Origin: Ignavibacteriales bacterium
GTDB taxonomy: Bacteria > Bacteroidota > Ignavibacteria > Ignavibacteriales > Melioribacteraceae
NCBI GenBank assembly: GCA_026390795.1
Contig: JAPLFG010000003.1
Span: forward strand, 992,001-1,056,000
DNA length: 64,000 nt
Direction: 5' to 3'
Of this stretch, positions 54,761 to 62,600 are shown piece by piece. The notes below the pieces were generated by a model. That model saw only the letters and a list, made by a program, of their open reading frames with translations, made no database searches and was not told where the DNA came from. How positions within the stretch are numbered: position 1 is the stretch's first letter; each line of letters starts with the position of its first letter. The position numbers and the translations under genes are program-made.

Positions 54761-55672
54761 TTAACTAGTTGTTGTTGTTTCCGTCGGTTCATCCTCCCAA
54801 ATGACTGAACTTATTTTCCAGCCATAAGTTGTTTTAACAAACTGAAATAATTTGTTCCCTTTTTGATCAAATAATTTTCCATCCAGAATGCCGCATTTTC
54901 GATATTCCGAATATCTCTGAGCAATGTTGTTAATTATTTTAGTTTCTCCAGACTTTTCAGTTTCTTCGAATTCTCTGAGTGTTCCGTCGGAAAGTATTTT
55001 TTTCCTCGGTTCAATAAATGATTCTAGATTATAAACTATCTCTTTCATTCCGGTCTTACATGTAATTATTATTTCTGGAATACAAAGACTGTTAAATAAA
55101 TTCCAATCCGGTTTATTATTGTTTTTGTTTGTAAAAATTCCAAAAAAAGATTTTGTAATATCATCGATTGAAACTTTGTCCGTTGAGGCGGAATAGAGAT
55201 GTAATTTTTCTCCCTCTGCTACAATCTCTTTGCTAAATTCCAATCCGAGTTTTTTAAGTAATTTAATCGAGCTGACATTTTCAGCAATCGTGGTTGCAAG
55301 AATATAAGGCTCTTGAGAATTTTTAATTACATTCATCAGTACTGTTTTAGCAGCTTCGTAAGCATAGCCCATGTTTGTAAACTCCGGAAGGAATGCGAAT
55401 CCGATATCGTGCCACTCCAGATAATCGCGTTTGATGAAAGTGATTATCCCGATTTTAGTCTTGCTCGCTTTCAGTTCAACTACCCAATATATTTTATCAC
55501 TGCTGTCAATAATTTTTTGAATATGGAGAGCCGCTTCTTCTTCTGAATTTACATTTCGGTTACCAATGAACTCAATCCACCCGGGGCTATTAAGGAGTTG
55601 GATAACAAATTTTGTATCACTGGTGGTAAGTTCTCTAAGAGATAACCTTTCTGTTTCTAAAACATTACCCAT
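54761..55672 (-). CDS. GNAT acetyltransferase fused to an NTF2-like domain
   Basis: The 303-residue protein has an N-terminal RimJ-type GNAT domain (about 1-165): ETERLSLRELTTSDTKFVIQLL, VVELKASKTKIGIITFIKRD, FAFLPEFTNMGYAYEAAKTV (acetyl-CoA loop region) and ENVSSIKLLKKLGLEF. The C-terminal half (about 170-300) has ITKSFFGIFTNKNNNKPDWN and QFVKTTYGWKISSVIWEDE, the pattern of an NTF2/SnoaL (DUF4440-like) cone fold. Both domains are complete. GNAT alone is common; this pairing is less usual. Substrates are unknown. Confidence 0.78.
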   Translation of the reverse strand: MGNVLETERLSLRELTTSDTKFVIQLLNSPGWIEFIGNRNVNSEEEAALHIQKIIDSSDKIYWVVELKASKTKIGIITFIKRDYLEWHDIGFAFLPEFTNMGYAYEAAKTVLMNVIKNSQEPYILATTIAENVSSIKLLKKLGLEFSKEIVAEGEKLHLYSASTDKVSIDDITKSFFGIFTNKNNNKPDWNLFNSLCIPEIIITCKTGMKEIVYNLESFIEPRKKILSDGTLREFEETEKSGETKIINNIAQRYSEYRKCGILDGKLFDQKGNKLFQFVKTTYGWKISSVIWEDEPTETTTTS

Positions 55673-55753
55673 GATTCATCTTTATTTTAGTTCTATAATT
55701 TATTCGAGGAAGAGTCATCGAATTAGACAAAACTTTTATTCTCGCTCTCTTCA

Positions 55754-56848
55754 TTAGGAAACAGAAACACCAATAAGCTTACCAATACCAAAAGTTATTG
55801 ATGCCGCCGCTAAGCCGAAAAACACTTGTCTCAATCCACTGAACCAAACATTTTTCCCGGTAAACAATGTTATGGCTGCGCCAATCAAAAAAAGTCCAAC
55901 TGCACTTAATGAAACGCTTATTACTATTGCCTGCATTCCGTTTGTAAACATAAACGGTAGTACAGGAATAACAGCTCCGACCGAGAATAATATAAACGAA
56001 TAAATAGCTGCCTCAACCGCAGAACCCTTTAGTTCTTCGGCATTAATTCCTAATTCTTCTCTAACTAATATTTCATGCGCATGACTTGTGTCTTTAATTA
56101 TCTCGGCTGCCATTTGATATGCTTGATCTTCCGGAATTCCCTTTGCCATATAGATTAATGCCAATTCTTTCATTTCACCTTCGGGATTTGTTTCCAGTTC
56201 TTCCATTTCAATCTGCATCTGGTTTTCGTAAAGTTCCTGCGAACTCTTCACCGAAATCCATTCTCCCAAAGACATTGATAATGCCCCGGCTAATAAACCG
56301 GCAAGTCCGGCTAATAAAACTCCTTGCTGTCCTGCAGTTGCCCCGGCTATTCCCATTACCAAACTAAAATTGGAGACTAAACCGTCATTTCCTCCTAAGA
56401 CTGCCGCTCTAATTGCATTTCCTCCAACTGAACGGTGTCTGCTTTCAAATTTTGAAAGTTGTGTTCCCGTTACCTTTTCTTCTTTTTCAAGGATTGACCG
56501 GAGTATTTTTACATGGTTTGTTTCTGTACCAGTTATTTCTTGATTCATATTTTTCTTTGTTGTGATGATGGCATTCGAAATGCTTTTTTCGGTATCCATC
56601 AAAACACCCAACACATAATCATACCCGAATATTTTACCAATCGTATCGAAAGTTTTTGCTCTCCAGGATGGCTGAATTAAATTTTCAAGACTTATATTTT
56701 CTTTTTTTGCGAAAGCTTCGGCATGACCTTTTTCAATACCGCTCATTTGTCTGAACACGTTTGCGATTGTCGGATCCGCCTCATGCTCGGCAAGTTTTTG
56801 GTATAGAAAACAAGCGTCAATTTCCGTCTGAATATTTTTATTTTTCAT
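55754..56848 (-). CDS. MbfA-like ferritin-VIT iron/manganese transporter
   Basis: The 364-residue protein has an N-terminal ferritin-like (rubrerythrin-type) domain with ExxH pairs E39/H42 (IEKGHAEAF) and E109/H112 (ETNHVKIL). A CCC1/VIT1-type membrane domain follows from about 140, with RAAVLGGNDGLVSNFSLVMGIAGA and ALSMSLGEWISVKSSQELYE, and five helices. Relatives such as MbfA of Bradyrhizobium export iron and protect against iron or peroxide stress. The diiron ligands appear intact. It is a single gene with a heptamer repeat array 26 bp upstream of its start codon. Confidence 0.85.
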   Translation of the reverse strand: MKNKNIQTEIDACFLYQKLAEHEADPTIANVFRQMSGIEKGHAEAFAKKENISLENLIQPSWRAKTFDTIGKIFGYDYVLGVLMDTEKSISNAIITTKKNMNQEITGTETNHVKILRSILEKEEKVTGTQLSKFESRHRSVGGNAIRAAVLGGNDGLVSNFSLVMGIAGATAGQQGVLLAGLAGLLAGALSMSLGEWISVKSSQELYENQMQIEMEELETNPEGEMKELALIYMAKGIPEDQAYQMAAEIIKDTSHAHEILVREELGINAEELKGSAVEAAIYSFILFSVGAVIPVLPFMFTNGMQAIVISVSLSAVGLFLIGAAITLFTGKNVWFSGLRQVFFGLAAASITFGIGKLIGVSVS

Positions 56849-56874
56849 TTGGATGCCTTAAAAACTGAAAGTCA

Positions 56875-56909
56875 TTAGCAATTAGCTGTTAGCTGTTAGC
56901 TGTTAGCTA
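56875..56909. repeat. Heptamer repeat array
   Basis: Five 7-bp units in phase: TTAGCAA, TTAGCTG, TTAGCTG, TTAGCTG, TTAGCTA. It lies between the MbfA-like gene and the triple-fusion gene on the same strand, immediately after the fusion's stop codon. Confidence 0.8.
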
Positions 56910-56914
56910 AAAAT

Positions 56915-59296
56915 CTATTTTATTATTTCTATTTCATAAACCAGAGTTGTGTTTGGTGAAATTACAAACCTTTTTTTGCCAGGAATTGATTTACCGTAAA
57001 ATCCATTTGATCCGTAAGCAATAGAAGACGGTACAATTACGGTTCGTACTTCGCCCTGCTTCATATCTGCTAATGCTTCATCAAGACCGGGATTAATTTT
57101 TGTTTTACCAATTGTGTATTCAAAAACTTCGGAAGTCTCAATTGCATCCGGTTTACCGTCAATACTTGTGCTGACGAATTCACGCCCATTCAATAAAAAT
57201 TTTCCTGTGTATTTAACAGTTAGAATAGATCCGTTCTGCGGTTTATTTCCGGTACCTTCTTTTTTAATAATATATTTTATTCCACCAGGAGTTTCTACCG
57301 CATTGGGAAAATCGCTCTTTATCTTTTCGGATTCATCGTTACTTCTTTTTTCATCATCGGCTTTTACTTTTAGTTTTGCTTCTTCAACCATTTTTTTAAA
57401 TGATTCATCGGTAACTTTAAAATTATTCGCATCCTCGCCGATTCGTGTTATGCTCAAACTTTTAATTGTATCGCCCTGAACAATTTTATTTACAACATCC
57501 ATTCCATCAGCAACAGAGCCGAATAAAGTATAATTGCCGTCAAGATAAGATCGGTCACCTAGTGTAATATAAAATTGACTTCCATTTGTATTCGGTCCCG
57601 CATTTGCCATTCCCAGCATCCCAGCTCTCCCGTGATTCAACCCTGTATAAATTTCATTAGGAAATTCATAACCCGGACCTTCCAAAGTATCTTTACTTAC
57701 AGGCATTCCGGCTTGGATAACATGCCCGGGCACAACACGGTGCCAGAGACTTCCGTTAAAGTAAGGCTTGCCCTCAGCAATTGCGGTATTTTTAATCTTG
57801 CCTTCTGCAAGTCCCACGAAATTAGCGACTGTCATCGGAACATTTTTATAATCTAAGTTGAGAGTTATTCTTCCTTTATTAGTATTAAGATCTGCATAAA
57901 TTCCATCTGGTAAAAAAGCGCCTTCTCTCGGAAGAAGATGATCTAAGTTTGCAATTCCATATGCCATTAGAGCAATTTTAATTGCGGCGTCTTCTTCTGC
58001 ATCCGGTATTATTTCATCGTATGTATCTGCCGGAGTGTGCCATGTCTTTCCATAAGCTTGAGGACCTTGAGAGCGAAGTCCCGGTGTTGGCACTCCTTCC
58101 ATCAAGAAGGAAAAGCTATCCGTTCCGCCCCGTCCGGCTTTTCTGAATGGACTACTCTCTGAAAAAGCTAAGGGATACTTTAGATTCGCGCTTTCAATTG
58201 TTGAAATAATATTTTTGAAATCATTTGCCATTACTTTAGGCACCGAGATTCCAACTATCGGATTGGTTCCAAAATCTTTGTTAATCATTGCGGAAATTTT
58301 TCCAAGAAGATCTTTGTTTTTATTCACCCACGATTTTGATCCTACTAACCCGCGTTCTTCATTAGCAAATAAAATAAGAATGATTGTTCTTTTCGGTTTA
58401 GCTCCCGCTTTCATCAGCATCCGAACAGCTTCCATCATTGGGCTAACACCAGAAGCATTATCAACTGCACCGGTCGCAACATCATAAGAATCAAGATGTG
58501 CACCGAGCACAACATATTCATCGGAAATATCTTCGCCGGGAATTGTTGCGACCACATTATGATATTTTATTGGTCCCGGTTTGAAAAAATTCCGGACGTC
58601 AAATTCAAGAATTACTTCTTCATTCTTTTCAACCATCGCCTTTATTTCGTTGAATTGTGTATTTACTAATTTAATGTCGCAGAGAGTTGGAAGATTGTCC
58701 CATGAATTAACACAGCGCGAATCCAAACACCGGATCGGTACTTTAGTTAATTGAATTGTCCCTAATGCACCAACAGCGTTTAATTTTTTTGTAAGCGAAA
58801 CAACGGAATCACGGTCGCGCGGCCATCCGGTATTTTCTCCTTCAATTAAAACCCATGCGCCTTTCATTTTACTTTTCATCGAATCGAATTGCACATCTGT
58901 CTTTGGCATAATAACCACATGCCCGCGTTGAACTCCTTTTGTTCCTGCCGTATAAGAAGGCGTAACGAATTCCAAATTTTTCATTTCCGGTTTAATCATT
59001 TTACCAAACCAAGGACCACGGTTAAATCCAACCGGAAACTCGCCAACTTCATCCAGCTTAACTTCTAATCCCCAGCTTTTTAATTCACTCATTACCCAAT
59101 TGCAAGCAGTCTGGTAAGCGTCGGATCCGGTAATTCTTCCTCCGATTCTGTTGCAAAGAATATCCTGATGACGCATCGTTTGGTTGTCTGATTTTCCTAT
59201 CTCAATAATTTTTTGAACAACGGGATCTTGTTGTGAGGAGACAACTGTGGTCAAAACAAATAAAATGAAAAATAAACTTTGGAATAAACGTTTCAT
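56915..59296 (-). CDS. Exported M28 peptidase-cyclophilin-FKBP fusion protein
   Basis: The 793-residue protein has a signal peptide (about 1-21) and three enzyme domains. Residues ~25-455 are an M28 aminopeptidase/carboxypeptidase: HLDSYD (about 266), GAVDNASG, NEERGLVGS (catalytic Glu) and WHTPADTYD (about 418). Residues ~464-620 are a cyclophilin-type peptidyl-prolyl isomerase with FNGSLWHRVVPGHVIQAG, MANAGPNTNGSQFYI and LDGNYTLFGSV. Residues ~690-793 are an FKBP-type isomerase: GSILTVKYTGKFLLNG, KINPGLDEALADMKQGE and SSIAYGSNGFYGKS. A Lys/Glu-rich linker joins the last two. The peptidase would cut peptides and the isomerases would fold or relax prolyl bonds. All domains look complete; the combined role is inferred. 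Confidence 0.93.
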   Translation of the reverse strand: MKRLFQSLFFILFVLTTVVSSQQDPVVQKIIEIGKSDNQTMRHQDILCNRIGGRITGSDAYQTACNWVMSELKSWGLEVKLDEVGEFPVGFNRGPWFGKMIKPEMKNLEFVTPSYTAGTKGVQRGHVVIMPKTDVQFDSMKSKMKGAWVLIEGENTGWPRDRDSVVSLTKKLNAVGALGTIQLTKVPIRCLDSRCVNSWDNLPTLCDIKLVNTQFNEIKAMVEKNEEVILEFDVRNFFKPGPIKYHNVVATIPGEDISDEYVVLGAHLDSYDVATGAVDNASGVSPMMEAVRMLMKAGAKPKRTIILILFANEERGLVGSKSWVNKNKDLLGKISAMINKDFGTNPIVGISVPKVMANDFKNIISTIESANLKYPLAFSESSPFRKAGRGGTDSFSFLMEGVPTPGLRSQGPQAYGKTWHTPADTYDEIIPDAEEDAAIKIALMAYGIANLDHLLPREGAFLPDGIYADLNTNKGRITLNLDYKNVPMTVANFVGLAEGKIKNTAIAEGKPYFNGSLWHRVVPGHVIQAGMPVSKDTLEGPGYEFPNEIYTGLNHGRAGMLGMANAGPNTNGSQFYITLGDRSYLDGNYTLFGSVADGMDVVNKIVQGDTIKSLSITRIGEDANNFKVTDESFKKMVEEAKLKVKADDEKRSNDESEKIKSDFPNAVETPGGIKYIIKKEGTGNKPQNGSILTVKYTGKFLLNGREFVSTSIDGKPDAIETSEVFEYTIGKTKINPGLDEALADMKQGEVRTVIVPSSIAYGSNGFYGKSIPGKKRFVISPNTTLVYEIEIIK

Positions 59297-59600
59297 AAAA
59301 GGGCTCTAGTTTAATTATCAATGGTGGAATGCAAATTAAGAAAAAATGTCTTTCACAAAAAATTAAATAATCCGAAAGCCTGGACTAAATTCAAATACCT
59401 CTTTTCATTTTCAACAGGTTAAGGAGAATAAAAATTGTAAAGCAAAAATATTTTTATGGAAGTTGGCTAATCGATCAATTAAATTTACGTTTGTTGAATG
59501 AGTGATTATCCCTTTACGGATAACTTGATTCTACTTGGGGGATAATACAAGAAAGATAATTATGTAATTACTAGTTGCTAAAACAACACATTACATATAA
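59297..59600. other. 304-bp AT-rich region between divergent genes
   Basis: No credible gene is seen. It must contain the promoters of the triple-fusion gene (minus) and the lamin-tail gene (plus). No Shine-Dalgarno sequence precedes the plus-strand ATG at 59601. Confidence 0.55.
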
Positions 59601-62600
59601 ATGCAAAAGAAAATTATTTTTCTATGCGCCGGCTTTCTTGCAATATGCACATCATATAAGATACAAGCCCAGTCCGGGACGGCACTTACATTTAGCGAGA
59701 TCATGTTTTACCCGAGTGAGACCAACGGCGAGTTTGTCGAAATTTATAATACATCTACTACTGAAACGGTGGATCTTGCCAACTACAAATTCAAATACTC
59801 TACATCGTCAAATAATAATATTGTGTCATTCATCGGCGGCACCTTATTGGGTCCCGGTAAATTCGCAGTCATTCTGCAGGGGAATTATGACTACAATAAC
59901 GGAATTTATAAAACAATAATTCCCACCGGAGTAATTGTTCTTAAGATAAGCACAAATAATTTTGGCTCCTCGGGAATGGCAAATACAACAAACCGGGATG
60001 TATCTCTCATAAATTCTTCCGGTCAAATAGTTGATACTTATACGTACTCTGCAAATAACACAACAGGTCTTTCCGATGAGAAAGTACTTCTTGGTAAAGA
60101 CAATTCTATTTCAAACTGGAAAAATTCGATCAGACTTCATGGAACACCGGGAAATAAAAACTCTGTATCGCAGCCAGATTATGATTTACAATTAACATTT
60201 TCGGGAATAACCCCGGAAGCGCCAACAGCAGAAGACTCGGTAAAAATAACAATGCTTTTAAAAAATTTAGGAAAATTAACCGCTGCTAATTTTTCCGTAA
60301 CCATTTTTAATGATGCCAACAATGATTCCGTCAGTCAACCGGAAGAATTGATATTAAGTAAAAATTACTCCTCTCTCGCAAATGGCGACTCTCTCATTAT
60401 TCAAAAAACAATTTTCGCAGATACAGCCGGGAATTATCATTTCATTGGCACTGTAAATTTTGCCCAAGATGAAAATGCAACAAATAATAATTTGTTTATC
60501 AAATTCACAGTAACAGAAAGACCGGCAACTAAGAATGAAATAGTTATTAATGAAGTTATGTACGCGCCTGCAAGCGGTGAACCGGAATGGATCGAATTGT
60601 ATAATAAATCGAATAGAGTTTTTAATCTTAAGAATTGGAAGATCGGCGATAACACTTCCCTCTCTACAATTTCAACAATTGATTTTGTCTTGAATCCAGG
60701 AGAATATTTGGTAATCAGTAACAATGTTTCGATTTCAGATTACTATGAGATTCCATCAAAATTTATAATAAAATCACTTCCTACTCTTAGCAACACCGGG
60801 GACGATGTCATTTTAAAAAGTAATTATGGGAAAACAATTGATTCACTTAAGTATTCATCCGCTTGGGGCGGAAGCACCGGAAGTAAATCATTGGAAAGAG
60901 TAAATGCCGATGATTCATCAATTGATTCCACAAACTGGAAAACATGCAAAAGTAAATTTAGAGCTACCCCGGGGAAAATAAATTCTGTTGTTCCAAAAAT
61001 TTTCGATTTGTCTATTATAAATTTTTCATCTTCTTCAAGATATGCTGAAGTAGGGAGAAGTTTTACATCAAAAATCATAGTAGAAAATTTAGGAAGCGGC
61101 TCCGTTCAAAACTATTCCTTAAGACTTTATTATGACAGTAATCTGGACTCACTTGAGCAAGCCAATGAACTTGTTAGTGAAAAGAGCGGGACAATTATTG
61201 CCGCAGGTGATTCGGTTGAATTCCAATTTACAATTACGAATTATATTCAGGGGATAAATCAATTCATAGCTAAAATTGAATTTGCACAGGATGAATATTT
61301 TGAAAATAACACCGCTACATTCAAAATAAACGGTGTTTTTATTAATGAACAAAAAGGCGACCTGGTTGTGAACGAGATTATGTACGGACCCGCTTCCCCG
61401 GAACAAGAGTGGATCGAAATTTACAATTCAAGCACGAAACAAATTAATTTATGCGGTTATAAAATTGCAAATCATTCAGATACAGCCAAAGTCATTAGCG
61501 GTAATATTGTTCTCCAGCCAGATGAATATTTAGCTATTGCGAGGGACACATTGAGTTTTTCAAAGTATCCTAAGATTCCAACGTTATTAATTGCATCTTT
61601 TCCGTCGTTGAATAATACAATAGATAAATTGATTCTTCTCGATTCTCTGAACCGTGTTATAGATTCGTTTGAGTATAAGTCGAATTGGGGAGGCAATTCT
61701 GGCAAGTCTTTGGAAAGGATAAATGCGGCAGTCTCTTCAACCGATTCTACTAATTGGAAAACGACGGAGAGTCTGAATGGGGCAACTCCCGGTTTTGTGA
61801 ATTCTGTCTCGAAGAAAAATTATGATCTGGCAATAACTGATTTTTCATCCGTTCCGCTCAGTCCGATTGCGGGTGAAAAAGTATTAATGAAAATTGATAT
61901 TCAAAACGCTGGCAAGCGCATCTTAACATTTAAAATTATTTTAAGTGAAATCAAACCAGATGGAAATAAAATTCAAGTTGAGGAATTTATACCATCAACT
62001 GAGTCAAACATTAATCCAGGCGATAAAATTAGCGTAACTTTTAATTATAAAATAGAACACCTTATAGACAAAAGAACTTTCGAAGCGATAATTATCTGTG
62101 CCGGTGATGAGGATTTAAATAATAACATTTATTCTTTATGTATTTCGCCAGGCTATACCTTCCATTCAGTCCTTCTAAACGAAATCATGTACAATCCGGT
62201 TAACGGTGAGCCTGAATGGATAGAACTCTATAACAATTTGGAATTCGACGTTGATCTTGCGAACTGGTCAATCACTGATCTTTTAACAAACCCATTAAAA
62301 ACAAAAATTGAGTCAAATGATTACATCTTTCCAGCAAAAACATTTTTAGTGATCGCAAAAGATTCGAGTATTGTAAATTTTCACCGCGTAATTTCCTCAA
62401 AGATTATGGTCTCATCATTTGCTAATCTAAACAATGATGCCGACGGACTTATTATCAAGGATTACCGCGGTGTTGCAATTGATTCAATGAAGTATGAAAT
62501 ATCTTGGGGCGGAATAAATGGAAAATCACTTGAGCGCAAAGCAATTTCTGCTTCTTCTTTAGATAAAAATAATTGGGGTTCTTCAAAAGATCTGGAACTC

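Noticed and set aside
38601-56909. Heptamer arrays as CRISPR
   Set aside because: Units are 7 bp without spacers, arrays are under 50 bp, and no cas gene is seen.
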